Assembly: GCA_934718155.1 (NCBI GenBank)
Contig: CAKUZF010000002.1
Coordinates: 37,588-101,587 of the forward strand
DNA: 64,000 bases
Direction of reading: 5' to 3'
DNA from: an uncultured Parabacteroides sp.
GTDB taxonomy: Bacteria > Bacteroidota > Bacteroidia > Bacteroidales > Tannerellaceae
The notes beneath the pieces were generated by a model that saw only the letters and a list, made by a program, of their open reading frames with translations, was not told the origin of the DNA and ran no database searches. Both the position numbers and the translations under genes were made by a program. Below, piece after piece: positions 26,113 through 34,911 of the stretch. Each line of letters starts with the position of its first letter. Position 1 is the stretch's first letter.

Positions 26113-27453
26113 TTAATTGAAATAATCCTCCAACTTACGCATCGCCGTGTCCAAACAAAAGACCACTACGTGGTCGTAAGCCTGAATCTGCGTATCTCCT
26201 TTAATCATCATGGTCTCGCCATTGCGAAGCAGACCACCCAATGTCATATCTTTAGGGAGATGTAGATCTCTCACGGGTTTCTTTGTTATTCTCGAATTTG
26301 GGCGAGCCACAAACTCCGCCACATCAGCATTAGCAAACGTCAAGCATTTCACATTGCTGACGTCCGCATCCAGCAGGAACTGGTAGATGGAGCTGGCGGC
26401 AATCAATTTCTTATTGATCACCGATCCGATATCCATGTTCTCAGCCAACGAGATATAATCGATGTTCTCTATCTTAGCGATCGTCTTAAACACGCCCAAT
26501 CGCTTCGCAGCCAAACAGGCTAAGATATTAGTGCTGGAATTCTCGGTCAAAGCGATAAAAGCTTGCGCATCTTGGATGCCTTCTTGCAATAGCAGGTCCG
26601 TATCGCGCCCGTCGCCATGGATAATCAACACATTGCTGGGCACCTTCTCGGCAATGCGATAACTCTTCTCTTTATTCGACTCAATCACTTTCACCCGGAT
26701 ATGATTCGGAAGGTATTGGCAGGTGCGCAATGCGATACGACTGCCTCCCATGATGATAACCTTCTTCACATCTGGGTTTTTCTTACCAGCCAACAATCGT
26801 ACATCTTCCAAGTGCGAGCGTGTCGTAGTGAAGAAAACAATGTCTTCCGCCTCAATATGATCCTTACCTCCTGGAATACGAGTCTCGTTTTTACGCTTAA
26901 TGGCTACTATGTGATAGAGTTTCTGATCGTTCATCAATTCAGACAACTCACGACCCGCCAAACGGGAGTTCTGCCTGATTTTCACTCCAATCAAGATCAA
27001 CGATCCATTGAACAACTCAAAATACTGACGTGTCCACGGACGGCGAACCGCTGCGACAATCTCTTTAGCGGCCAACATCTCGGGATAGATCATTGAATTA
27101 ATGCCTAACTTATCTTGAAAAAGCTCCTTGTTTCCGGGTAGTAAGTATTCATAATTATTAATGCGAGCCAAAGTACGCTTGGCATTGAGCTGGTGCGCTA
27201 ACACACAAGCAGCAATGTTAGTGGTCTCTTCGGGCGTAACGCTCACAAAAAGATCAGCTTTCTCAATTCCCGCCTCGCGCAAGTCGGTCAGCGAAGTGGG
27301 ATTGCCCACCATCGGCAGCACCTCCATACTATTGCCGGAGAATTTCAACCGTTCTTCGCTCGGATCCATCAAGATAATATCTTGATTCTCTTGTGAGAGC
27401 AATTTCGCAAGATGCGTACCCACTTCTCCTGCTCCGGCTATCACTATTTTCAT
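26113..27453 (-). CDS. trkA: Trk system potassium uptake regulator TrkA
   Basis: 446 residues with two consecutive RCK units, as in classical TrkA. RCK-N1 starts KIVIAGAGEVGTHLAKLL (GxGxxG). RCK-C1 is at about 140-225, a second Rossmann domain begins KVIIMGGSRIALRTC at about 230, and the second RCK-C lies at the C-terminus. It binds NAD(H) or ATP/ADP and gates TrkH. It lies between dxs and trkH on the same strand, a known order in Bacteroides relatives. Confidence 0.96.
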   Translation of the reverse strand: MKIVIAGAGEVGTHLAKLLSQENQDIILMDPSEERLKFSGNSMEVLPMVGNPTSLTDLREAGIEKADLFVSVTPEETTNIAACVLAHQLNAKRTLARINNYEYLLPGNKELFQDKLGINSMIYPEMLAAKEIVAAVRRPWTRQYFELFNGSLILIGVKIRQNSRLAGRELSELMNDQKLYHIVAIKRKNETRIPGGKDHIEAEDIVFFTTTRSHLEDVRLLAGKKNPDVKKVIIMGGSRIALRTCQYLPNHIRVKVIESNKEKSYRIAEKVPSNVLIIHGDGRDTDLLLQEGIQDAQAFIALTENSSTNILACLAAKRLGVFKTIAKIENIDYISLAENMDIGSVINKKLIAASSIYQFLLDADVSNVKCLTFANADVAEFVARPNSRITKKPVRDLHLPKDMTLGGLLRNGETMMIKGDTQIQAYDHVVVFCLDTAMRKLEDYFN

Positions 27454-27484
27454 ACTTCTACGCTTTGATTCTATTATTTAATTT

Positions 27485-29383
27485 TCACTTGCGCACCATC
27501 TGACGCAAGGTTTCCGCAATCTGATCAGCATCAAAACCACACAAGTGATACTGCTCTGTCACCGTCCCGTGCTCGATAAACTGATCAGGCACACCCAACC
27601 TGCGCACCATCGGATGATAGTCATGATCGGCCATGAATTCCAACACGGCAGAACCCAACCCTCCTGCGATCACCCCATTCTCGATGGTAACAACACGCTG
27701 AAAACGTTGACCCACCTCATGCAACAACGACTCGTCGATCGGCTTGAGGTAAATCATATCATAATGCGCTACCGATAAGCCTTCGGCTTCTACCTGCTCA
27801 ATCGCACGCATCGCCTGATATCCTATCGGGCCAATTGTAAGTACTGCCACATCTTTTCCATCATGCAATTTCCGGCCTTTACCAACAGGCAAGAGTTGCA
27901 TCTCGTTGTGCCAATCCTTCAGTTCTCCTTTACCTCGCGGGTAGCGAATCACGAAAGGCGCTTCCACCTGGCATGCTGTGTACATCAAATTTCGCAAATC
28001 CCACTCATTCAAAGGAGACGAAATGATCAGATTGGGAATCGGACGCAAGTAGGCCAAGTCAAACACGCCATGATGCGTCGCACCATCCTCGCCAACCAAT
28101 CCAGCCCGATCGAGACAAATCACCATGTGCAACTTCTGTAAAGCCACATCATGAATCACCATGTCATACGCACGCTGCATGAATGAGGAATAGACATTGC
28201 AGAAAGGCAACATTCCCTCCTTTGCCAAGCCTGCAGAGAAGGTCACCGCATGCCCCTCGGCAATACCCACATCAAATGCTCGCTTAGGAAACGCCTTCAT
28301 CATATAGGTCATCGAGCAGCCTGTAGGCATGGCGGGCGTAATACCCACAATTCGTTCATCCTGCTCGGCCAGCTCCACCAGTGTGTGTCCAAACACATCT
28401 TGATATAACTGAGGTTCGTTCAAACAATGCTTTGCAAGGCGTTCGCCTGTCAACTTGTTAAATTTCCCCGGAGCATGCCATTCCGTGGCCGACTCCTCGG
28501 CAGGTTTAAAGCCCTTTCCCTTCTTTGTCTTGATATGCAAAAGCTTTGGTCCCTGCAAATCTTTAATATCGCCCAACACCTTCACGAGATAGTTCACGTC
28601 GTGGCCATCCACAGGACCAAAATAACGGATGCTGAACCCCTCGAACAAATTGTGCTGCTGCGTGAGCAAAGCCTTCAAGCTGTTGTTAAAACGAAGTATA
28701 TTCTCCCGTCGGTCGTTGTTGATCAGATTTATCTTCTTCAATCCACGGTAGACGTCATAACGCATTTTATTGTAGGTTTGGCTCGTCGTGATATCCACCA
28801 AATACTGGCTCAATCCTCCCACGCTATGATCAATCGCCATATCATTGTCATTAAGGATGATCAACAAGTTATTCGGATTCACAGAGGCATTATTGAGACC
28901 CTCAAAAGCCAGCCCGCCTGTCATCGCTCCATCGCCTATCACGGCAATCACATGCCTGTCGTTCTCCTCCTTCAAAGCGGAGGCGACCGACAATCCCATC
29001 GCCGCAGAGATAGAGTTCGAGGAATGCCCCGCTATGAAAGCATCGTAAATGCTCTCCGCAGGATTGGGAAAACCACCGATACCGCCAAGTTTTCGTAAAG
29101 TCGGAAAACGATCCTTGCGCCCGGTCAGTATTTTATGGCCATAAGCTTGATGCCCCACATCCCACACAATCCTGTCGTAAGGGGTCTGAAAAACATAATG
29201 GAGAGCCACTGTCAGCTCAACGGTTCCCAAACTGGCACCTAAATGACCGGGGTTCTCAGCCAACACATCAATAATGTATTGACGTAACTCGGCACACACC
29301 TCCTCCAACTTATCTGCCGGAAGGCGTCTCAGATCATCGGGATATTCAATATGCTCCAACAACTGTCCCACTTTGCATTCCAT
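27485..29383 (-). CDS. dxs: 1-deoxy-D-xylulose-5-phosphate synthase
   Basis: 632 residues. Dxs condenses pyruvate and glyceraldehyde 3-phosphate using thiamine diphosphate, feeding isoprenoid (and so menaquinone) and vitamin B6 synthesis. Seen are NPGHLGASLGTVELTVALHY, DVGHQAYGHKILTGR, the ThDP motif GDGAMTGG at 150-157, and the transketolase domain with HHGVFDLAYLRPIPN. It leads the dxs-trkA-trkH operon (31 bases to trkA). A TACATTTG box at 29414-29407 (minus) is a likely promoter. Confidence 0.97.
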   Translation of the reverse strand: MECKVGQLLEHIEYPDDLRRLPADKLEEVCAELRQYIIDVLAENPGHLGASLGTVELTVALHYVFQTPYDRIVWDVGHQAYGHKILTGRKDRFPTLRKLGGIGGFPNPAESIYDAFIAGHSSNSISAAMGLSVASALKEENDRHVIAVIGDGAMTGGLAFEGLNNASVNPNNLLIILNDNDMAIDHSVGGLSQYLVDITTSQTYNKMRYDVYRGLKKINLINNDRRENILRFNNSLKALLTQQHNLFEGFSIRYFGPVDGHDVNYLVKVLGDIKDLQGPKLLHIKTKKGKGFKPAEESATEWHAPGKFNKLTGERLAKHCLNEPQLYQDVFGHTLVELAEQDERIVGITPAMPTGCSMTYMMKAFPKRAFDVGIAEGHAVTFSAGLAKEGMLPFCNVYSSFMQRAYDMVIHDVALQKLHMVICLDRAGLVGEDGATHHGVFDLAYLRPIPNLIISSPLNEWDLRNLMYTACQVEAPFVIRYPRGKGELKDWHNEMQLLPVGKGRKLHDGKDVAVLTIGPIGYQAMRAIEQVEAEGLSVAHYDMIYLKPIDESLLHEVGQRFQRVVTIENGVIAGGLGSAVLEFMADHDYHPMVRRLGVPDQFIEHGTVTEQYHLCGFDADQIAETLRQMVRK

Positions 29384-29406
29384 AATTCGTCAAAAGAATT
29401 TTGAGG

Positions 29407-29414
29407 CAAATGTA
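29407..29414 (-). promoter_or_regulatory. -7 box for dxs-trkA-trkH
   Basis: TACATTTG on the minus strand, 24 bases upstream of the dxs ATG, matches TAnnTTTG. No clear TTTG lies 19-21 bases further upstream. Confidence 0.5.
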
Positions 29415-29488
29415 CAGAATTAACCGCAATCCGCCTACTCTGCGAGGCAGAAATACAATATCTGCTCCTCTCAGGCAAGACGAGCAAA

Positions 29489-30061
29489 TCAATCAACTGG
29501 TTCTACCGCATTATTCTTCAATCGATAACGCTGGCCGCTCTCCGGGCAAACAGCCTCTCCATGAGCATCAAAAATAAGCCGATGCCCATACTCACTGACC
29601 CAGCCAATCTGCTTCGATGGATTTCCCACCACCAAAGCATAGGCCGGCACATCCTTTGTAACAACGGCTCCAGCACCTATCAAAGCGAACTTTCCGATCG
29701 TATGACCACATACAATGGTGGCATTCGCACCTATTGTGGCTCCTCGCTCAATATGCGTCGCTCGATATTGCTCCTTCCTCTCAATTGCGCTTCGAGGATT
29801 GATCACATTGGTAAACACACAGCTGGGACCCAGAAACACATCATCCTCGCAAGTCACGCCAGTATATATAGACACATTATTCTGCACCTTCACACCATTG
29901 CCCAACACCACTCCTGGCGAGACCACCACGTTTTGCCCAAGGTTACAACGCTCACCAATCCGGCAACCTCGCATAATGTGGGTAAAATGCCAAATACGTG
30001 TACCCTCACCGATCACGCAATCCGAGTCTATCACCGCTGTAGGATCTACTTGATACGCCAT
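29489..30061 (-). CDS. Left-handed beta-helix N-acetyltransferase (WbpD/WlbB-like)
   Basis: 190 residues made almost entirely of hexapeptide repeats (VIGEGTRIWHF, RIGERCNLGQNVVV, GVKVQNNVSIYTGVTCED). The closest recognised family is WbpD/WlbB, which acetylates the 3-amino group of UDP-2-acetamido-3-amino-2,3-dideoxy-glucuronate for surface polysaccharide. FLGPSCVFTNVINPRS is typical of that group. The C-terminal ~30 residues (CPESGQRYRLKNNAVEP) form a short strand-rich tail often seen in these enzymes. It sits 1 base after an rRNA methylase-like gene, not in a polysaccharide cluster, so the acceptor is uncertain. Confidence 0.82.
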   Translation of the reverse strand: MAYQVDPTAVIDSDCVIGEGTRIWHFTHIMRGCRIGERCNLGQNVVVSPGVVLGNGVKVQNNVSIYTGVTCEDDVFLGPSCVFTNVINPRSAIERKEQYRATHIERGATIGANATIVCGHTIGKFALIGAGAVVTKDVPAYALVVGNPSKQIGWVSEYGHRLIFDAHGEAVCPESGQRYRLKNNAVEPVD

Positions 30062-30062
30062 T

Positions 30063-30767
30063 TTACTTGTAAATAAGAAATATGGTCGGACGTTTACTCA
30101 AATCAGGCAACTTACCAGTCCACTCTTTAACGGGACGAGTACGGATCAGTTCATCATCGCAAGTCAGGTTGGAGGCAATGCAGAGCTTCGTGGTCGGACG
30201 ACAGGTACGAATCAACTCCTCCGCCAGTTTATTGTTGCGATAAGGTGTCTCTATGAACAACTGCGTCTGGTTTTCGGTGTAGATGCGACCCTCCAACTTC
30301 TTAATCATCGCTGTGCGGGCGGTTGCGTCGATAGGCAGATAGCCATGGAAGGCGAAACTTTGTCCATTGAATCCCGACCCCATAATGGAGAGCAGGATAG
30401 ACGAAGGGCCTACTAACGGAATGACCGAATAGCCCTTCCGTTGCGCTATAGCCACCACATCAGCACCCGGATCGGCCACAGCCGGACAACCAGCCTCCGA
30501 AATCACACCCACGCTTTCGCCCTTAGCTAATGGAGCCAAGTAGCCTGCCACTTCATCGGGCGAAGTATGTTTATTCAACTCATAAAAAGTCAGATCGTCA
30601 ATCACGATACTGGGCTCTTCCTTCTTCAAGAAGCGACGAGCCGTACGCACATTCTCGACTATGAAATGGCGAATCGAAAGAATCACTTCTCGATTGTAGG
30701 CCGGGAAGACACGACTATGGGCCGTATCGCCCAGTGTGCAAGGAATCAAGAAAAGAGATGCACTCAT
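30063..30767 (-). CDS. RsmI-like SAM-dependent methyltransferase (TP methylase fold)
   Basis: 234 residues, shorter than RsmI (about 285). The tetrapyrrole-methylase core is present: VISEAGCPAVADPGADVV and VGPSSILLSIMGSGFNGQSF, followed by FHGYLP and QLFIETPYRNNKL as in RsmI, which 2'-O-methylates C1402 of 16S rRNA. The N-terminal GTLYVVPTPIGN motif is replaced by SLFLIPCTLGDTAHSRV, and the RsmI C-terminal domain is missing, so this is the short Bacteroidetes variant. It is cotranscribed with the acetyltransferase gene and divergent from the rRNA cytosine methylase gene. Confidence 0.8.
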   Translation of the reverse strand: MSASLFLIPCTLGDTAHSRVFPAYNREVILSIRHFIVENVRTARRFLKKEEPSIVIDDLTFYELNKHTSPDEVAGYLAPLAKGESVGVISEAGCPAVADPGADVVAIAQRKGYSVIPLVGPSSILLSIMGSGFNGQSFAFHGYLPIDATARTAMIKKLEGRIYTENQTQLFIETPYRNNKLAEELIRTCRPTTKLCIASNLTCDDELIRTRPVKEWTGKLPDLSKRPTIFLIYK

Positions 30768-30793
30768 ATATTTAGTATTTTACGCGAAAATAG

Positions 30794-30801
30794 TATTTTT
30801 G
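30794..30801 (+). promoter_or_regulatory. -7 box for the RsmF-like gene
   Basis: TATTTTTG matches TAnnTTTG and ends 21 bases before the chosen ATG at 30823. This would exclude the in-frame start further upstream at 30736. Confidence 0.5.
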
Positions 30802-30822
30802 CGGCAAACAAAGCGTATAAAC

Positions 30823-32214
30823 ATGGCACTTCCTATCGATTTTATCTCCCGCACAAAGGCTCTACTGGGCGAGAATTACCCTCTTTTTGAGGCGGCATTG
30901 CAAACGGCTCCCCCAGTTAGCCTCCGTATCAACCAAGCAAAAGGCACGTCCATTCCGCAAGTCGGCACTCCTGTAACTTGGTGCTCTTCTGGCTATTACC
31001 TGCCTGAGCGACTGACTTTCACGTTCGATCCGCTCTTTCATGCCGGAGCCTATTATGTGCAGGAGGCCTCTTCGATGTTTTTAGAGCAAGCCATTCGCTC
31101 GCAAGTCAATCAACCTGTGCGCTGCCTCGACCTGTGCGCTGCACCAGGTGGAAAATCCACGCTTTTAGCAAGTTGTCTTCCAGAAGGAAGTCTTTTGGTG
31201 AGTAACGAAGTGATTCGTTCTCGCAGTTATGTCTTAGCCGAAAACATCGCCAAATGGGGCAATCCCAATTGCGTGGTGCTCAACAACGACCCTGAAACCA
31301 TCGGCCAGACCCTTCCCCATTTCTTCGATGTCATAGTGGCCGATGTGCCCTGCTCGGGCGAAGGCATGTTTCGCAAAGACACCGACAGCACGGGCGAATG
31401 GAGCGTTGAGCATGTTGAACTGTGTGCGACCCGCAGCCGACGCATTATCCATGATGTATGGGAGGCTCTCAAGCCAGGAGGATTACTGATATATAGCACC
31501 TGCACCTACAATTTAGAGGAGGATGAGGAAAACATTCACTACTTTGTCGATGAGTTAGGAGCAGAGCCCGTGACAATTCCGATCGACGAGGCCTGGCAAA
31601 TCACGGGGGCATTGCGCCACGACAATCCCGTTTACCGTTTTCTTCCCCACCGCACTCGTGGCGAGGGCTTCTTCTTAGCCGCCCTACGCAAAAAAGGTGA
31701 GCCTGCCTCTGAATCGCATAGTAAGGCTAAGCGGAAAAAAGAGAAGGGAAAGCCTGCCCCAGCCATCCCCGCGCAAGCAAAAATGCTGCTCAATGAGCCA
31801 GACTCTTATCATTTCGCTTGGCAAAACTCCACGTTGGTCGCCCTCCCTGTCGCACACAAAGAGGTCTTTCAACAATTGACCGACAATGCATTAAAGCCCC
31901 TCTTGATGGGAATTCGAATCGGCGAGCAAAAAGGGAAAGACCTAATTCCCTCCGAGGAGTTAGCCCTCAGCACAGCTCTCCGCAAAGAGGCATTCCCCAC
32001 AGTTGAACTAACATGGGAAGAAGCTATCAGCTACCTCCGCAAGGAGGCGGTTTGCCTGCCAGCCGAAACACCTCGTGGCAACGTATTAGTCTGCTATGCA
32101 GGCTACCCACTGGGATTCGTAAAACACTTAGGCAACCGCTCCAACAACCTCTACCCCGCAGAGTGGCGCATCCGAAGCGGCTATCAGCCCGACGAAGTAC
32201 GACTCTTCCACTGA
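30823..32214 (+). CDS. 16S rRNA (cytosine-C5) methyltransferase, RsmF/NOL1-Nop2-Sun family
   Basis: 463 residues from the ATG at 30823. An upstream in-frame start would add 29 residues read through the promoter. The SAM site is CLDLCAAPGGKSTLLA (about 101-116). The two reaction cysteines are Cys177 (VADVPCSGEG) and Cys227 (YSTCTYN). The C-terminal ~150 residues form the RsmF/YebU-type extension with a PUA-like end (NVLVCYAGYPLGFVKH). It modifies a cytosine in rRNA. The exact position (C1407 in E. coli) is assumed from family. Confidence 0.9.
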   Translation: MALPIDFISRTKALLGENYPLFEAALQTAPPVSLRINQAKGTSIPQVGTPVTWCSSGYYLPERLTFTFDPLFHAGAYYVQEASSMFLEQAIRSQVNQPVRCLDLCAAPGGKSTLLASCLPEGSLLVSNEVIRSRSYVLAENIAKWGNPNCVVLNNDPETIGQTLPHFFDVIVADVPCSGEGMFRKDTDSTGEWSVEHVELCATRSRRIIHDVWEALKPGGLLIYSTCTYNLEEDEENIHYFVDELGAEPVTIPIDEAWQITGALRHDNPVYRFLPHRTRGEGFFLAALRKKGEPASESHSKAKRKKEKGKPAPAIPAQAKMLLNEPDSYHFAWQNSTLVALPVAHKEVFQQLTDNALKPLLMGIRIGEQKGKDLIPSEELALSTALRKEAFPTVELTWEEAISYLRKEAVCLPAETPRGNVLVCYAGYPLGFVKHLGNRSNNLYPAEWRIRSGYQPDEVRLFH

Positions 32215-32799
32215 TACCTATTCACAATACTTCGGTAAGAATTAGCCCAACCTAAGCGGCTCTTGCCGTAAAAAAAGAGGAGTTCTTTGAAAAGCCTGTC
32301 GATTATTTGCGTGTCTGGAGAAATTTCAAGCACGCAAATAAATCGCTTTGAGCATATACGGCTTTCACCGAATACTTACGTTACGAGTTGTCATAAATTA
32401 TCCTTTAGAAATGAATACGTCTACGTTGGCCGATGAAGTCGTTATCGTTGGCTGATGAAGTCGTTATCGTAGGCCGATGAAGTCGTTATGTATAATACAC
32501 TCAATTTAGGGCATATTCATATCACAATACTTCGGTAAGAATTAGCCTAACCTAAGCTTTGCCGTAAAAATAATCCTCGGCACATCTGGACCAGAAGCGG
32601 CCAATCCAAGGGGTCTTGTTGCCGGACTTGGGAATTTAGCCGACTCTATGTTTCACTCTTAAAAGCTAAGTGAAAATTTACAGAAGTATTGTATTTATGC
32701 AAATGGAAGAAAAACAATCGACAGCTTGTATCTTTCGCACTTTTTATGTACGTTCGCGACACTTTAGACTAATTGATTACTAACATTATTTTAAGAAAC
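32215..32799. repeat. 585-base spacer with direct, inverted and tandem repeats
   Basis: No gene is seen. A block of about 36 bases at 32222-32257 recurs at 32522-32557, exactly 300 bases apart (core CACAATACTTCGGTAAGAAT). An inverted copy of its first 16 bases (14/16) lies at 32678-32693, so 32523-32693 has terminal inverted repeats like a MITE. Between the copies is a three-unit 22-bp tandem repeat. A TACGTTCG box at 32749-32756 may be the promoter of the esterase. Confidence 0.7.
32425..32490. repeat. Three tandem 22-bp repeats (array C)
   Basis: Units 32425-32446, 32447-32468 and 32469-32490, each reading GTNGGC(C/T)GATGAAGTCG followed by TTAT(C/G). Two single-base differences separate neighbouring units. 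The period equals that of arrays A and B, but the sequence differs after the first eight bases. Confidence 0.85.
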
Positions 32800-33993
32800 A
32801 TGAAGAAGTTAACTTTTTTAGTGCTCTTCGCATTCATGAGCACATTCACGTTTGCCCAACAGGCTCTCTTTGGCGGGCAAAACATCGTATCTCCTGAGAT
32901 ACACCCTGATAATACCGTGACTTTCCGTTTCGCTGCCCCCAAGGCCGTAAAGGTGCAAGTGACGGGCGACTTTCTACCGGCCCAAAAGATCGACACCCCC
33001 TTTGGCAAGACGGATGCCCCTGGCACAGCCGACCTGAAGGAGGGAGAAAAAGGCGTTTGGGAATGGACCACTCCCGAGCCGCTGCCTTCTGAGCTTTATA
33101 GTTACTCGTTTATCGTGGATGGCGTGAAAACGACCGATCCAAACAATGTCTATCTGAACCGCGACGTAGCTTCCGTAACGAATATTTTCATCATTAAGAA
33201 TGGTCAAGCCGATTATTACAGTGTGAACGACGTGCCCCACGGAACCGTAGCTCGCCGTTGGTACAACAGCCCGACGTTAGGCATCAACCGCCGTATAACC
33301 ATCTATACTCCGGCCGGTTATGAGACAAGCGGAAAGAAATACCCTGTCTTCTACCTGCTGCATGGCATGGGTGGCGACGAGGAAGCTTGGATCGCATTAG
33401 GCCGCACTGCGCAAATCATGGACAACCTGATTGCACAAGGCAAAGCTAAGCCGATGATCGTAGTCATGACCAATGGAAATGTCGATCAAGAGGCGGCTCC
33501 AGGCGAGTCAAGTCTGGGTCTCTACAAGCCCAACATGCAATTGCCCAGAACGATGGAAGGCAGTTTCGAGACCTCTTTCCCCGATGTAGTCAAATTCATC
33601 GAGAGCAACTATCGTGTGGAGAAGAAAAAGTCAAGTCGTGCCATAGCCGGTCTTTCTATGGGAGGTTTCCACTCTCTGCATATCTCGAAGCAATATCCCG
33701 ACATGTTCGATTATGTAGGCCTTTTCTCGGCTGCTATCTTACCCCGTGAGGATTCTACCTCGCCAATCTACCAAGACATGGATGCGAAGTTGAAGGCGCA
33801 ATTCAGCAAATCCCCGAAGCTCTATTGGATTGGCATCGGAAAGACCGATTTCCTCTATAAGAACAACGTAGATTTCCGTAAAAAGCTGGATAGCAACGGC
33901 TATAAATACGAGTACTACGAGAGCGAAGGTGGCCACATATGGAAGAATTGGCGCATCTACCTAACGCTGTTCGCTCCGAAATTATTCAAATAA
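32800..33993 (+). CDS. Secreted esterase with N-terminal E-set/CBM48-like domain (CE1-type)
   Basis: 397 residues from the ATG at 32800. A Sec signal peptide (KKLTFLVLFAFMSTFTFAQ) is followed by an immunoglobulin-like E-set domain (about 25-125, FAAPKAVKVQVTGDF). The C-terminal part is an alpha/beta hydrolase of the esterase D/feruloyl esterase type: VFYLLHGMGGDEEAW (oxyanion region), nucleophile Ser286 in GLSMGG, and a late His in SEGGHIWKNW. Similar two-domain enzymes release acetyl or feruloyl groups from plant polysaccharides. The substrate is not defined here. A GC-rich hairpin (34005-34037) follows. Confidence 0.88.
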   Translation: MKKLTFLVLFAFMSTFTFAQQALFGGQNIVSPEIHPDNTVTFRFAAPKAVKVQVTGDFLPAQKIDTPFGKTDAPGTADLKEGEKGVWEWTTPEPLPSELYSYSFIVDGVKTTDPNNVYLNRDVASVTNIFIIKNGQADYYSVNDVPHGTVARRWYNSPTLGINRRITIYTPAGYETSGKKYPVFYLLHGMGGDEEAWIALGRTAQIMDNLIAQGKAKPMIVVMTNGNVDQEAAPGESSLGLYKPNMQLPRTMEGSFETSFPDVVKFIESNYRVEKKKSSRAIAGLSMGGFHSLHISKQYPDMFDYVGLFSAAILPREDSTSPIYQDMDAKLKAQFSKSPKLYWIGIGKTDFLYKNNVDFRKKLDSNGYKYEYYESEGGHIWKNWRIYLTLFAPKLFK

Positions 33994-34004
33994 GAACAAC
34001 TGTG

Positions 34005-34037
34005 ATCGCCCGTGGAGTTATCAACAAAACGGGCGAT
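34005..34037 (+). terminator. Hairpin after the esterase gene
   Basis: Nine-bp stem ATCGCCCGT (34005-34013) with ACGGGCGAT (34029-34037). Only a short T run follows, so it is a weak intrinsic terminator. Confidence 0.55.
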
Positions 34038-34050
34038 TTATCAACAAAAC
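34018..34050 (+). repeat. Two TTATCAACA repeats upstream of parA
   Basis: TTATCAACAAAAC occurs at 34018-34030 and 34038-34050, 20 bases apart. Each contains TTATCAACA, one base from the DnaA box TTATCCACA. It could be DnaA-binding or coincidence within an AT-rich leader. Confidence 0.4.
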
Positions 34051-34095
34051 CAGCATTGTTTCACGCTAAACCTGTGCGGTTCGTATTTTAATGTG

Positions 34096-34103
34096 TAGTT
34101 TTG
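34096..34103 (+). promoter_or_regulatory. -7 box for parA
   Basis: TAGTTTTG matches TAnnTTTG, 23 bases before the parA ATG. Confidence 0.5.
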
Positions 34104-34126
34104 CCCCCGTATTTTAATAGGTAAAT

Positions 34127-34891
34127 ATGGGAAAAATTATCGCTTTAGCAAATCAAAAGGGCGGAGTCGGTAAAACTACCACTACGATCAACTTGGCCGC
34201 CTCATTAGCCGCATTAGAGAAAAAAGTGCTGGTAGTCGATGCGGACCCACAGGCTAACGCCTCCTCCGGCTTAGGGGTTGATATCCGCAACGTATCACTT
34301 TCGATCTATGAATGCCTAGTGAACGGCGATAGCGCAGAGAAAGCTATTGTCAAGACCGAGGTGGAAGGACTCGACGTGATTCCCTCACATATTGATTTGG
34401 TTGGCGCTGAGATCGAGATGCTCAATCTGGAGAATCGAGAACGTATCTTGAAGCAACTACTTCATCCGCTAAAAGAGATTTACGATTTCATCCTGATTGA
34501 TTGCTCCCCCTCTTTAGGCCTAATCACGGTCAATGCCTTAACGGCAGCCGACTCAGTCATCATCCCTGTCCAATGCGAATATTTCGCCTTGGAAGGCATC
34601 AGTAAACTACTGAACACGATCAAGATCATCAAATCGAAGCTCAATCCGAGCCTGGAGATTGAGGGATTCTTGATGACGATGTACGACTCACGCCTGCGTT
34701 TGGCTAATCAGATTTACGAAGAGGTGAAACGCCCCTTCCGCGAACTGGTGTTCACCACCGTTATCCAGCGAAACGTAAAGTTGAGCGAAGCTTCCAGCTA
34801 TGGAAAACCTGTGTTGCTCTACGATCCCGACTCAAAAGGATCGCTCAACCATATGCAACTGGCCAAAGAGATTATTGAAAAGAACAAGTAA
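34127..34891 (+). CDS. parA: Chromosome partitioning ATPase ParA (Soj)
   Basis: 254 residues. The deviant Walker A motif KGGVGKTT is at 11-18, with DADPQANASSGLG, then FILIDCSPSLGLITVNAL and VIIPVQCEYFALEGISKLL. There is no N-terminal helix-turn-helix, so it is a chromosomal Soj-type rather than a plasmid-type ParA. Its DNA-bound ATP form moves ParB-parS complexes during origin segregation. It is followed 20 bases later by parB. Confidence 0.96.
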   Translation: MGKIIALANQKGGVGKTTTTINLAASLAALEKKVLVVDADPQANASSGLGVDIRNVSLSIYECLVNGDSAEKAIVKTEVEGLDVIPSHIDLVGAEIEMLNLENRERILKQLLHPLKEIYDFILIDCSPSLGLITVNALTAADSVIIPVQCEYFALEGISKLLNTIKIIKSKLNPSLEIEGFLMTMYDSRLRLANQIYEEVKRPFRELVFTTVIQRNVKLSEASSYGKPVLLYDPDSKGSLNHMQLAKEIIEKNK

Positions 34892-34911
34892 ATAGCGAGA
34901 AATAAAGTATT

